A stretch of DNA of 64,000 nt from Rhizobium ruizarguesonis. Lineage in GTDB: Bacteria; Pseudomonadota; Alphaproteobacteria; Rhizobiales; Rhizobiaceae. The position numbers were made by a program, and so were the translations under genes. The notes under the pieces are model-generated. The model did not search any database, was not told the origin of the DNA, and saw nothing but the letters and a program-made list of their open reading frames with translations. Shown piece after piece: positions 49,991 through 58,704 of this stretch (its first letter is position 1; every line of letters begins with the position of its first letter). The stretch spans positions 246,341-310,340 of the forward strand of contig NZ_PQIG01000078.1 in the NCBI RefSeq assembly GCF_012349115.1, given 5' to 3'.

Positions 49991-51301
49991 ATGCGCAAAA
50001 CTATGACCGGTCTGTTGGCCGGTGTCGGATTGATGTGGGCCTGCGGAACGTCCGCACAAGCCCAGGAACTGACCATCTTCTGGGCCGAGTGGGACCCGGC
50101 AAACTACCTTCAGGAACTCGCCAACGAATATGAGGCTCAAACCGGCGTTAAGGTCACGGTCGAGACCACACCATGGGGCGACTTCCAGACCAAGGCCTTC
50201 ACCGAGTTCAACGCCAAGGGTTCAGCCTATGACATGGTCGTCGGTGACAGTCAGTGGATTGGGGCGGCGTCAGAAGCCGGCCATTACGTCGATCTGACCG
50301 ACTTCTTCACCAAGCACAATCTGACCCAGGTGATGGCCCCGGCAACGGTGAAATACTACTCCGAATATCCGTCGAACTCGAAAAAGTACTGGTCAGTTCC
50401 GGCCGAAGGCGACGCCGTCGGCTGGTCCTACCGCAAGGACTGGTTCGAAGATCCCAAGGAGATGGAGGCGTTCAAGGCCAAATACGGCTACGACCTCGCC
50501 CCGCCGAAGACATGGGCCGAGATGCGTGACATCGCCGAGTTCTTCCACCGTCCAGACCAGAAGCGATACGGAATCGCCATCTACACCGACAACTCTTATG
50601 ACGGTCTCGTCATGGGTGTCGAGAACGCGATCTTCTCGTTTGGAGGCGAACTCGGCGACTACCAGAGCTACAAGGTCGACGGCATCATCAATTCCGAGAA
50701 GAACGTCAAGGCGCTCGAGCTTTATCGCGAGCTCTACGGCTTTACGCCTCCGGGCTGGGCCAAGTCCTTCTTCGTCGAGAACAACCAGGCGATCACCGAG
50801 AACCTGGCGGCGATGAGCATGAACTACTTCGCCTTCTTCCCTGCCCTGGTGAACGAGGCGTCCAACCCGAACGCCAAGGTTACCGGCTTCTTTGCCAATC
50901 CGGCAGGCCCGAACGGCGAGCAATTCGCAGCGCTCGGCGGCCAAGGCATATCGGTCATCTCCTACTCAAAAAACCAGGAAGAGGCGATGAAATTCCTCGA
51001 ATGGTTCATCAAGGACGAGACCCAGAAGCGCTGGGCTGAACTCGGCGGCTACACGGCAAGCGCCAAAGTGCTTGAATCCCCGGAATTTCAGAACGCCACG
51101 CCTTATAACAAGGCCTTCTACGAGACCATGTTCAAGGTCAAGGACTTCTGGGCAACACCTGAATATGCCGAACTGCTGATCCAGGCGAACCAGCGCATTT
51201 ATCCCTTCGTCACCGCCGGCCAAGGCACGGCGAAGGAAGTGCTCGACTCTCTAGCAGCGGACTGGAACGCGACGTTCAAGAAATACGGACGCAATAAATA
51301 G
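49991..51301 (+). CDS. ABC transporter sugar-binding protein (family 1)
   Basis: A 436-residue periplasmic binding protein with a Sec signal peptide (MRKTMTGLLAGVGLMWACG, cleavage near SAQAQE at about 25). The mature part has the family 1 pattern of sugar/polyol-binding proteins: LTIFWAEWDPANYLQELANE and VTVETTPWGDFQTK, then DMVVGDSQWIG. GGGAGGAAAC fixes ATG 49991. It begins an operon with two permeases, a small membrane protein and two ATPases. It is aromatic-rich near likely binding sites. The sugar is not identified; the downstream dehydratase and isomerases suggest a sugar, polyol or sugar acid. Confidence 0.88.
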   Translation: MRKTMTGLLAGVGLMWACGTSAQAQELTIFWAEWDPANYLQELANEYEAQTGVKVTVETTPWGDFQTKAFTEFNAKGSAYDMVVGDSQWIGAASEAGHYVDLTDFFTKHNLTQVMAPATVKYYSEYPSNSKKYWSVPAEGDAVGWSYRKDWFEDPKEMEAFKAKYGYDLAPPKTWAEMRDIAEFFHRPDQKRYGIAIYTDNSYDGLVMGVENAIFSFGGELGDYQSYKVDGIINSEKNVKALELYRELYGFTPPGWAKSFFVENNQAITENLAAMSMNYFAFFPALVNEASNPNAKVTGFFANPAGPNGEQFAALGGQGISVISYSKNQEEAMKFLEWFIKDETQKRWAELGGYTASAKVLESPEFQNATPYNKAFYETMFKVKDFWATPEYAELLIQANQRIYPFVTAGQGTAKEVLDSLAADWNATFKKYGRNK

Positions 51302-51314
51302 CAAACGCCATCAG

Positions 51315-51338
51315 CGGAGGGGCTCCGTCGCCCCTCCG
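51315..51338 (+). terminator. intercistronic hairpin after the sugar-binding protein gene
   Basis: CGGAGGGGC pairs perfectly with GCCCCTCCG across TCCGTC, 13 bases after the stop. There is no long T-run. Such hairpins commonly raise the level of binding-protein mRNA relative to the permease genes. Confidence 0.65.
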
Positions 51339-51457
51339 TTGCATTCTGCATCTCGCGCCCAAAGGCGCGGTTCGAGAGGGCGCGGCGCCCGGAATTCACC
51401 TCGCGCATCGTGATGCTTTTTCCGGCATCCGGCGCCGACTCTCGGAGGAGGAGAGGA

Positions 51458-52363
51458 TTGGCCACCGCAGTCATGACATCGCTGGACACGAAATCGCGTG
51501 CCGCATCTCGCGGCATGAGCGACATCCGAATTCGCAATCTCTTCATCATTCCGACGATCCTGTTCCTGATCGTCTTCAACATCTTTCCGCTGATCTATTC
51601 GCTCGGCTATTCCTTCACCGACTTTCGCGCCTCGTCGAACGCGCCGGCGAACTTCGTCGGCCTGCAGAACTACCGCGACCTGCTGAACGATCCTTTCATC
51701 TGGTCGAATTTCGCCATCACCGCGAAATATGTGATCGTCTCTGTGACGGGCCAGGTGATCGTCGGCTTCGGCACCGCGATGCTGCTCAACCGCGACATCC
51801 CGCTGAAGGGTCTTCTGACGACGCTGCTGCTGCTGCCGATGATGCTCTCGATGGCCGTGGTCGGCCTCTTCTGGAAGCTGCTCTACGACCCCTCCTTCGG
51901 CATCATCAACTACGCTCTCGGCCTCGGCTCCTTCGAGTGGCTGTCGAATCCGGACATGGCGCTCTATGCGGTCGCGATCACCGACATCTGGATGTGGTCG
52001 CCCTTCGTGATGCTGCTGTCGCTTGCCGGCCTTTCGGCCGTGCCGAAGCATCTCTACGAGGCAGCGGCGATCGACCGGGCGGGCCCGTTCTATACCTTCT
52101 TCCGCATCACGCTGCCGCTGGTGGCGCCGATCCTGATGATCGCAATCATCTTCCGTACGATGGAGGCCTTCAAGACCTTCGACCTCGCCTACATCCTGAC
52201 CAGCCAACCGACGACCGAGGTGATCTCCATCCGGCTCTACAAGATGGCCTTCCAGGAATGGCAGACGGGGCGCTCCTGCGCACTCGCCTACATCGTGCTC
52301 GTCATGGTTCTCGCCATCACCAACATCTACGTCAAGTACCTCAACAAAGTGAAGGAGCGCTGA
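51458..52363 (+). CDS. ABC sugar transporter permease (first)
   Basis: A permease of about 301 residues with six helices (IRNLFIIPTILFLIVFNIFP at the start). The coupling motif is EAAAIDRAGPFYTFFRITLPLVAP (here in parts: EAAAIDRAGP and FFRITLPLVAP). I chose the TTG at 51458 because GGAGGAGGAGAGG lies directly upstream at the right distance; the ATG at 51473 would be too far from it. It lies 157 bases after the binding-protein gene and ends one base before the second permease gene. Confidence 0.83.
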   Translation: MATAVMTSLDTKSRAASRGMSDIRIRNLFIIPTILFLIVFNIFPLIYSLGYSFTDFRASSNAPANFVGLQNYRDLLNDPFIWSNFAITAKYVIVSVTGQVIVGFGTAMLLNRDIPLKGLLTTLLLLPMMLSMAVVGLFWKLLYDPSFGIINYALGLGSFEWLSNPDMALYAVAITDIWMWSPFVMLLSLAGLSAVPKHLYEAAAIDRAGPFYTFFRITLPLVAPILMIAIIFRTMEAFKTFDLAYILTSQPTTEVISIRLYKMAFQEWQTGRSCALAYIVLVMVLAITNIYVKYLNKVKER

Positions 52364-52364
52364 G

Positions 52365-53324
52365 ATGGCTGCCGTCCAAACCCGCTCCGAACGCGCGCTG
52401 AACCGGGTGGCGATCGCCGCCGTACTGGTCATCACGCTGATCTTCCTGGCGCCGATCTACTGGATCACCTCGACGGCCTTCAAGCCGCGCAACCTCGCCA
52501 CCTCCATTCCGCCGACGGTGCTCTTCGAGCCGGAACTCTCGCCCTTCGTGAAGCTCTTCACCAAGCGCTCGCAATTGCGCGGGGCGCCGACTCCTGAAGA
52601 ATATGCCGCCGCCCCCTGGTGGGAGCGGATGGTGTTCGACGGCGGCGAGAAGATCGTTCGCTCCGGCCGCGGCGAGGTGCAGCCCTCCGGCTATCCGAAC
52701 CGCTTTATGAACTCGCTGATCGTCGCCATCACGTCCACGGTGCTGGCCGTCGGCATGGGAACCTTCACAGCCTACGGCTTCTCGCGCTTCAAAGTGAAGG
52801 GGGAGGCAGACCTTCTCTTCTTCATCCTGTCGACGCGCATGCTGCCGCCCGTCGTCGTGGCGATCCCGATGTTCCTCATGTACCGCGTCGTCGGCCTCAA
52901 CGACACGCATTGGGGCCTCATCATCCTCTACACTGCCTTCAACCTTTCCTTCTCCGTCTGGCTGATGAAGGGGTTCATCGACGAGATCCCCAGGGAATAC
53001 GAGGAGGCCGCACTCGTCGACGGTTACACGCGGATGGAGGCCTTTTTCAAGATCGTCATCCCGGAAGCGGCGACCGGCATCGCCGCGACCGCGGTCTTCT
53101 GCTTCATCACGGCCTGGAACGAATATGCATTTGCGCTGATCATGACGAACCGGCGCGCGCAAACGGCCCCACCCTTCATTCCGAGCCAGGTCGGCTCAGG
53201 CCTGCCGGATTGGACGGTCATTGCGGCCGGCACATTCCTGTTCCTGCTACCGGTCGCCATCTTCACCTTCCTGCTCAGGAACCATCTCCTGCGCGGCATG
53301 AGCTTCGGAGCGATCCGCAAATGA
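52365..53324 (+). CDS. ABC sugar transporter permease (second)
   Basis: A 319-residue MalG-type permease. The first helix is VAIAAVLVITLIFLAPIYWI; a long periplasmic segment of about 75 residues follows, with no counterpart in short MalG proteins, before the core domain. The coupling motif reads EEAALVDGYTRMEAFFKIVIP near residue 215 (read as EEAALVDGYTRM and FFKIVIP). It overlaps the next small gene by four bases (ATGA at 53321). Confidence 0.87.
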   Translation: MAAVQTRSERALNRVAIAAVLVITLIFLAPIYWITSTAFKPRNLATSIPPTVLFEPELSPFVKLFTKRSQLRGAPTPEEYAAAPWWERMVFDGGEKIVRSGRGEVQPSGYPNRFMNSLIVAITSTVLAVGMGTFTAYGFSRFKVKGEADLLFFILSTRMLPPVVVAIPMFLMYRVVGLNDTHWGLIILYTAFNLSFSVWLMKGFIDEIPREYEEAALVDGYTRMEAFFKIVIPEAATGIAATAVFCFITAWNEYAFALIMTNRRAQTAPPFIPSQVGSGLPDWTVIAAGTFLFLLPVAIFTFLLRNHLLRGMSFGAIRK

Positions 53325-53524
53325 CCTTCCGCGCCTTGAACCAGAAATATCTCGAACCCGCCTCGCAGTATCTGATGATCCTCGGCATCATCGCGCTCTG
53401 CCAGCCCTGGAACCTGTTTCTGCATCGCTACGGCATGACGATGACGCTCGTCGGACTGATCGCCTTCATGGTGACGACCAAAATCCCGCGGGACGCGCAA
53501 CCAGACGAAGGCAGCCATTCATGA
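53321..53524 (+). CDS. 67-residue membrane protein of the sugar transporter operon
   Basis: A small protein with two predicted helices: YLMILGIIALCQPWNLFLH (about 18-36) and MTMTLVGLIAFMVTTKI (about 39-56). Both its start and its stop overlap the neighbouring genes by four bases (ATGA at 53321 and 53521), so it is translated in step with the permease and the first ATPase. Similar small genes occur in GlpSTPQV-type glycerol and related polyol importers of rhizobia. It may be an accessory subunit of the transporter; its function is not known to me. Confidence 0.75.
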   Translation: MTFRALNQKYLEPASQYLMILGIIALCQPWNLFLHRYGMTMTLVGLIAFMVTTKIPRDAQPDEGSHS

Positions 53525-54630
53525 CGCAGATCGAACTTCGCGGGATTCAGAAATATTTCGGTGCCGTCCAGGTCATCAAAGACCTTAATCTCGCCATCGC
53601 CGACAATGAATTCATCGTGCTGCTTGGACAATCGGGCTGCGGAAAGACGACGACATTGCGCGCCGTCGCGGGGCTGGAAACCATCGACGAAGGCGATATT
53701 CTGATCGACGGGCAGCCGGTGCAGCATATCAAGGCATCCGGCAGGGACATCGCCATGGTGTTCCAATCCTTCTCGCTCTATCCGCACATGACGGTCTACG
53801 AGAACATCGCCTTCCCGCTCCGCGCTACCCGGATGAGCCGTGCCGATGTCGATGCGTCGGTCCGCGAGATCGCCGGTGTGCTGCGCATCACCGGTCTGCT
53901 GGCCCGCAAGCCTTCGGCGCTGTCAGGCGGCGACATGCAGCGTGTCGCGATCGGCCGCGCGCTCGTGCGACGCCCAAAGGCCATGCTGATGGACGAGCCG
54001 ATCGGTGCTCTCGACGCGAAGCTGCGCGAGGAGATGCGGGCGGAAATCAAGCGCCTGCATATCAAGCAGGGTTCAACCACCATCTACGTGACGCATGACC
54101 AGGTGGAGGCCATGTCGCTCGCCGACCGCATCGTCATCATGCACGAGGGCATCCTCCAGCAGATCGGCACGCCGGAAGAGGTTTACGCGCAACCCGCCAA
54201 CACGTTCGTCGCCCAGTTCGTCGGAAGCCCGGTCATGAACATGGCGCCGGCGACCATCAGCGAAACGGGCGGCCATGCGAGCGTGCAGGTCGGCGACGCG
54301 GTAACGGGCTTCGAGTTCCCCGCTGCACTGGCCAACCGCCTCTCTGACGCAAGGGCCGAGAACGGCAAGCTGACACTCGGGGTCCGGCCTGAGGGCGTGC
54401 TCGTTTCACGGGAGGCCCGCGAGGGCTTCATGCCGGTCGAGGCGCATATCATCGAGCCTCTGGGCTCGCACGACATCGTGGACCTGAAGGTCGGCCACCA
54501 GATGATCAGGGCACGCACCAAGAGCGGTTTCGTGCCTGGTCCCGGCGAAGCCGTCTGGGCACGCATCGACCCCGCCCAGGCACATTTCTTCAACACCGCG
54601 ACCGGCTCGTCGCTGGGGATCAGACTCTGA
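53521..54630 (+). CDS. ABC sugar transporter ATPase (first, GlpS-like)
   Basis: A 369-residue CUT1-type ATPase. Walker A GQSGCGKTT (about residue 37), signature LSGGDMQRVAIGRAL, Walker B AMLMDEPIGALD, switch His in YVTHDQVEAM, and a C-terminal OB-fold regulatory domain from about 240. The signature has Asp in place of the usual Gln (SGGDMQ). It overlaps the small membrane gene upstream and the second ATPase downstream (TGATG). Confidence 0.88.
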   Translation: MTQIELRGIQKYFGAVQVIKDLNLAIADNEFIVLLGQSGCGKTTTLRAVAGLETIDEGDILIDGQPVQHIKASGRDIAMVFQSFSLYPHMTVYENIAFPLRATRMSRADVDASVREIAGVLRITGLLARKPSALSGGDMQRVAIGRALVRRPKAMLMDEPIGALDAKLREEMRAEIKRLHIKQGSTTIYVTHDQVEAMSLADRIVIMHEGILQQIGTPEEVYAQPANTFVAQFVGSPVMNMAPATISETGGHASVQVGDAVTGFEFPAALANRLSDARAENGKLTLGVRPEGVLVSREAREGFMPVEAHIIEPLGSHDIVDLKVGHQMIRARTKSGFVPGPGEAVWARIDPAQAHFFNTATGSSLGIRL

Positions 54631-55706
54631 TGGCGCATATCGAACTCAAGGGCATCACCAAGACCTTCGGCAGCCACACGGCGCTGAAAAACCTGAACAT
54701 CGACATTGCCGACGGCGAGTTCTTCGTGCTGCTCGGGCAGACCGGCGCCGGCAAGACGACGACGCTGCGGCTGATCGCCGGTCTCGAGAAGCCGACCGCA
54801 GGCCAGATCTTCATCGACGGGCAGGACGTCGCCGACTGGGGTGCCGCCGAGCGCGACGTGGCCCTGGTGCTTCAGCAATATTCGCTTTACCCGCGCTATA
54901 CGGTGCGGGAGAACCTGGAATTTCCATTGAAATCCCGTATCCGTCGCGTTGAACCCGGAGAAATCAAGGAGCGCGTCGACCGCGTTGCGAAGACTCTGCG
55001 CATCGAGCATCTGCTCGACCGCAAGACGGACCGGCTGTCGGGAGGCGAGATGCAGCGCGTATCGATCGGCCGGGCCATCGTGCGCAAACCGCGGGTCTTC
55101 TTGATGGACGAACCGCTTTCGGCGCTCGACGCGAAGCTTCGCGAAGCACTTCGCACCGAGCTGAAAAACCTGCAGATGAACCTCGGCGCGACCTTCCTCT
55201 TCGTCACTCACGACCAGATAGAGGCCATGTCAATGGGCGACAAGATCGGCGTCCTGAACAATGGTCAACTGGTGCAGACGGGTACGCCGCAGGAGATCTA
55301 CAGAAACCCGGTCAACACCTTCGTCGCGCGTGCGGTCGGCTCGCCGCCGATGAACCTGATCGCCGGCACGCTTGCCGGCGGCGAGGCAGTGGCCAGCGAG
55401 GGCTATCGGCTGCCCCTCGGCAACGGACACGGGATCGCGACAGACGGTCGCCCGCTCACCTTCGGCATCCGTCCCGAGGACATTTTTCTCGACAGCGGCG
55501 CGCCCGGCGAAGCACGGGTCCACGACGTGGAAAACCATGGTGTCGAAAAGATCGTGACGCTGCGCACCGGCGAGAAGTTCATCCACGCGACCGTGCCGAC
55601 ACAGACGGCGCTTCGGATCGAGGATGAGGTTCGCTTTTCATGGAATCCGGAAAAGGTCGTGCTGTTTGACGCCGGAAGCGGTGTAAGCCTGCGGCACGCG
55701 GGCTGA
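54630..55706 (+). CDS. ABC sugar transporter ATPase (second, GlpT-like)
   Basis: A 358-residue CUT1-type ATPase with Walker A GQTGAGKTT, signature LSGGEMQRVSIGRAI, Walker B VFLMDEPLSALD, switch His in FVTHDQIEAM and a C-terminal regulatory domain. It is distinct from the first ATPase in sequence throughout, so the pair is an old duplication and probably forms a heterodimer. In Walker A the usual S/P-G-C-G is Gly-Ala-Gly. Two different ATPases in one sugar importer are the mark of the GlpST-type group. Confidence 0.88.
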   Translation: MAHIELKGITKTFGSHTALKNLNIDIADGEFFVLLGQTGAGKTTTLRLIAGLEKPTAGQIFIDGQDVADWGAAERDVALVLQQYSLYPRYTVRENLEFPLKSRIRRVEPGEIKERVDRVAKTLRIEHLLDRKTDRLSGGEMQRVSIGRAIVRKPRVFLMDEPLSALDAKLREALRTELKNLQMNLGATFLFVTHDQIEAMSMGDKIGVLNNGQLVQTGTPQEIYRNPVNTFVARAVGSPPMNLIAGTLAGGEAVASEGYRLPLGNGHGIATDGRPLTFGIRPEDIFLDSGAPGEARVHDVENHGVEKIVTLRTGEKFIHATVPTQTALRIEDEVRFSWNPEKVVLFDAGSGVSLRHAG

Positions 55707-55785
55707 CCTGATCGGTCCGAAGGATGCCAGCGGTCTCGGCGGCACGGCAGGGGCAGTGAGCGTTTCGAGTTGTCGCGACGAGGCG

Positions 55786-56760
55786 CTATGCGGGAAAGCG
55801 CCGGCGATAGTGTTCTACCACTTCAGGATTGCGCAAATTAACGGGCAAGTCGCCCTTGATGACGCGCAGGGCTTCGCTCGCCGCGCCTGTTCCCATGCGC
55901 ATCATGCTCTCTTCCGTCAGACCAGCGAGATGCGGCGTGACGATGACGTTGTCAAAGCCGAAATAGGGATGGTCGAGCGGTAGCGGCTGCGTTGCGAAGA
56001 CGTCGAGCGCGGCTCCGCCGATGCGACCATCGCGCAGCGCCTCGATCAACGCCGCATCGTCGATCACGGGGCCGCGCGAGACGTTGACCAAAATGGCCGC
56101 GGGCTTCATGCGCCCGATGCGACCGGCATTGAGCAAGCCGGTCGTCTCCGGCGTCAGCGGGCAGCAGAGCACCACGATGTCGGCCGTCGCCACAAGCTCA
56201 TCGATCGTCAGGAAACGCGCGCCGTCCGGCACGCTTTCCGGCGACCGGCTCGTGGCGACCACCTCCAGGCCGAAACCGAACTTCGCGATCTGGAAGATCG
56301 CCTTGCCGACATTGCCCATTCCGACGATGCCGATGATGCGGCCGGCGAGGTCGACAGCCGTGTCCGATTGGGCGCGGCCCGCCGCCCAGCCGCTCTGACG
56401 CAGTTCGCGGTCCATCGCGCGAAAGCGCCGTAGCAGGGCCAGTGTCACGAGGAAGACATGCTCGGCGACAGTCGAGGCATTGGCGCCCGGGACGTTGGCG
56501 ACAAGCACGCCGGCACGGGTCGCCGCATCCAACGGCACCATGTCGAGCCCGGCGCCATGGCGGATCGCAGCGCGAAGCGCCGGCGCATCCTCGAAGAAGG
56601 CCGGCGGGATCGACGCGCGTACAACGACGATGCCCGCGCCGCGGCCTTCTCGCAGCAATGTTTCGGGATCGGGCGCGGAAGCGACGCGCAGATCACCCGC
56701 AGCCTCAAGCATGGACTTGGCCGCAGGGTGCAGGGGATGTGTGGAAAAGATGAAGCTCAT
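55786..56760 (-). CDS. D-2-hydroxyacid dehydrogenase
   Basis: A 324-residue phosphoglycerate-dehydrogenase-type enzyme. NAD-binding GIVGMGNVGKAIF (about residue 145), substrate Arg in LVNVSRGPVID, acid Glu/Asp region DVFATQPLP, and catalytic His in IVTPHLAGLTEES. The usual Glu before the P-L-P (D-V-x-x-x-E-P-L-P) is Gln here (FATQPLP), which is a notable change at the His-Glu relay. It is the last gene of the reverse-strand operon (isomerase, dehydratase, GntR, dehydrogenase) and converges with the transporter operon. Confidence 0.85.
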   Translation of the reverse strand: MSFIFSTHPLHPAAKSMLEAAGDLRVASAPDPETLLREGRGAGIVVVRASIPPAFFEDAPALRAAIRHGAGLDMVPLDAATRAGVLVANVPGANASTVAEHVFLVTLALLRRFRAMDRELRQSGWAAGRAQSDTAVDLAGRIIGIVGMGNVGKAIFQIAKFGFGLEVVATSRSPESVPDGARFLTIDELVATADIVVLCCPLTPETTGLLNAGRIGRMKPAAILVNVSRGPVIDDAALIEALRDGRIGGAALDVFATQPLPLDHPYFGFDNVIVTPHLAGLTEESMMRMGTGAASEALRVIKGDLPVNLRNPEVVEHYRRRFPA

Positions 56761-56781
56761 CGGCCCTCCCGCCGGTTGCGC

Positions 56782-57480
56782 CTATTCGGCTGTCGTCGCT
56801 GGACCGCCGATGAGACCCTTCCAATAGCTTTCCGCACCTTGAAGATGCGCGCTCATCAGCGCCTGGGCCAGATTGCCGTCTCGGGCAAGCAGCGCCTCGT
56901 AGATGCGGATGTGTTCCTCATGCGAGCGCCGGCTGCGGGCGGCGTCGGCAAAATAGATCGGCAGGCGGTGCTCGCCCATGACGTAATAGACGCTGCACAC
57001 CCGATGGAAGACGCTGTTCTTGGTGGCTCGGACGATCTCCAAATGAAAGTCCCGGTCCTCGCGCGCCAGCCCCTCGCCGGCGGCAAGCTTCGCCTCCGAC
57101 GCAGCGAGGATATCGCGCAAGTGCTGGTAATTCTCCTGCGTCGCCCGATCGCAGGCGAGCTCCGCGGCCTTGATCTCATGGATCTTGCGAAGCTCCACAG
57201 TCTCGTAGATCAGGATAGGATCAAGCGGCACGCCGGCGCGGGCAAAAAGCGCCATTGCCTCCACGCTCGCCTCCGTGGTCGTCAGATAGATTCCCGACTT
57301 GGCTCGGCGCTCGACGATGCGCATTGCCTCCAGAATGGCCAGTGCCTCGCGGATTTGGCCCCGGCTGACGCCGAAATGCTCCGCAAGCTCTCGCTCCGAA
57401 GGCGTACGGCCGTTGCCGCTCGAGTTCGAGAAAAGATGGGCCGCGAGATCGGAGAGGAGGGAGTTTTCTTTCATCGTCAC
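56782..57480 (-). CDS. GntR family regulator, FadR/FCD type
   Basis: A 232-residue regulator: N-terminal winged helix (RTPSERELAEHFGVSRGQIR, EALAILEAMRIVERRAKSGIY) and an FCD domain with likely metal ligands in DRDFHLEIVRATKN and RSHEEHIRIYEALL. FadR-type proteins bind TGGT-N3-ACCA. Three such sites lie in front of the transporter operon and the isomerase genes, so this protein is the probable regulator of the whole locus. The GTG start at 57480 overlaps the dehydratase stop codon; an ATG two codons further in is an equal alternative. Confidence 0.88.
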   Translation of the reverse strand: MTMKENSLLSDLAAHLFSNSSGNGRTPSERELAEHFGVSRGQIREALAILEAMRIVERRAKSGIYLTTTEASVEAMALFARAGVPLDPILIYETVELRKIHEIKAAELACDRATQENYQHLRDILAASEAKLAAGEGLAREDRDFHLEIVRATKNSVFHRVCSVYYVMGEHRLPIYFADAARSRRSHEEHIRIYEALLARDGNLAQALMSAHLQGAESYWKGLIGGPATTAE

Positions 57481-58646
57481 TGTCTTTGCGCGTGAGTCTC
57501 CAGGACCCGCTGATTGATCGTGAAGCCCAGGCCAGGCCTGTCCGGGATCTCTACCATACCGTCTTTCACCGACACAGTGTCCTCGACAAGATCATGGATC
57601 ATCGGATTGGCGCCGAGCGAATATTCGATGATGAAGCTTGCCGGGGAAGCGGCGCACAAGTGCAGGCCGGAGAAGAAGCAGGGCGCGCCGGCCCAAAGAT
57701 GCGGCGCGAAACGGAGGTTGAAGGCGCTGGCGAGCGAACTGATGCGCATCGCCTCCGTAATGCCGCCGCAGAAGGCGGGATCCGGCTGGAATATGTCGGC
57801 GGCCCGAAGCATGGCAAGATCTCGGAAGGCAAAACGCGTCGCCTCGCTCTCGCCCGCAGCGATCGGCACGTTCCCAGCCGCGCGCACCTCCGCCATGCCC
57901 GGCTTGTCATCCGCTATCACCGGCTCCTCGAACCAGGCGAGGTCGCAATCGGCGACCATCTGGATGAAGCGCTTTGCCTCCGCAACAGTATAGGTGCCGT
58001 GCGCATCGACCATTAGGTCGACATCGGGGCCGATTGCCTTGCGAGCCGCCCGCACGCGCGATGCCGAGACATGCAGCGCACGATCCATCGCACCGACGCG
58101 CATCTTGACTGACTTGAAACCACCGGCCGCGACATAGGACCGGAGCTGTTCACCGATCCGGTCCACGCTCTCCCAACCGCCCGAGGCATAGGCGGGCAAC
58201 CTGTCCGCCTTGCGCCCACCCAGCAGCTTCCAGACGGGGACGCCGAGCGACTTGCCGAGAATGTCCCAGAGCGCTATGTCGACCGCGCTGATCGCCGCGA
58301 CGGAAAGGCCGCGCCGCGCGATCTCGGGCATTGCGTGACCCGAACTCGCCGCCGTCTCGTGGCGTACGCCGTTATAGAGCATCTCCCATATGGTGGAGAT
58401 GTCCGCGGGATCGCGGTCGATGAGCTTCGGCCCAATTTCGTGATTGAGCATGTGGACCAGCGTGCCATAGGCGCCCGCACTGCCCGCGGCATTCTTGCCC
58501 TCTCCCCAGCCGACGATGCCGTCGTCCGTTTCGATCCGCAGGATCGCACTATCGAAGGTCGTCAGTCGGCCGAAGTCGCTGCGGTGCTGACGGCTCGCCT
58601 CGATGGGAATTTTAATCCACCAGGCCTCTACGGTCTTGATGCGCAT
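57477..58646 (-). CDS. enolase-superfamily sugar-acid dehydratase/racemase (MR subgroup)
   Basis: A 389-residue mandelate racemase/muconate lactonising family protein. An N-terminal capping domain precedes the barrel. Metal ligands: Asp in LMVDAHGTYT, Glu in LAWFEEPVI and Glu in IAAGESEAT. The Lys motif reads SVKMRVG, so the second basic residue is Arg where mandelate racemase has K-x-K. The Asp-His dyad is in FQPDPAFCGG and FAPHLWAG. Members with this layout are sugar-acid dehydratases or cycloisomerases, producing 2-keto-3-deoxy acids. It is followed by the GntR gene with an overlap of start and stop codons. Confidence 0.87.
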   Translation of the reverse strand: MRIKTVEAWWIKIPIEASRQHRSDFGRLTTFDSAILRIETDDGIVGWGEGKNAAGSAGAYGTLVHMLNHEIGPKLIDRDPADISTIWEMLYNGVRHETAASSGHAMPEIARRGLSVAAISAVDIALWDILGKSLGVPVWKLLGGRKADRLPAYASGGWESVDRIGEQLRSYVAAGGFKSVKMRVGAMDRALHVSASRVRAARKAIGPDVDLMVDAHGTYTVAEAKRFIQMVADCDLAWFEEPVIADDKPGMAEVRAAGNVPIAAGESEATRFAFRDLAMLRAADIFQPDPAFCGGITEAMRISSLASAFNLRFAPHLWAGAPCFFSGLHLCAASPASFIIEYSLGANPMIHDLVEDTVSVKDGMVEIPDRPGLGFTINQRVLETHAQRQ

Positions 58647-58656
58647 GTCTCGGATC

Positions 58657-58687
58657 CCCTGCCCCTCGCGGCCCGCGAGCCGCAGGG
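58657..58687 (-). terminator. intercistronic hairpin between isomerase and dehydratase genes
   Basis: A two-part stem: CCCTGC...GCAGGG outside and CTCGCG-GCC-CGCGAG inside. It lies between two same-strand genes and lacks a T-run, so it probably affects mRNA stability. Confidence 0.45.
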
Positions 58688-58704
58688 CATATTCTTTCCG
58701 TTCG

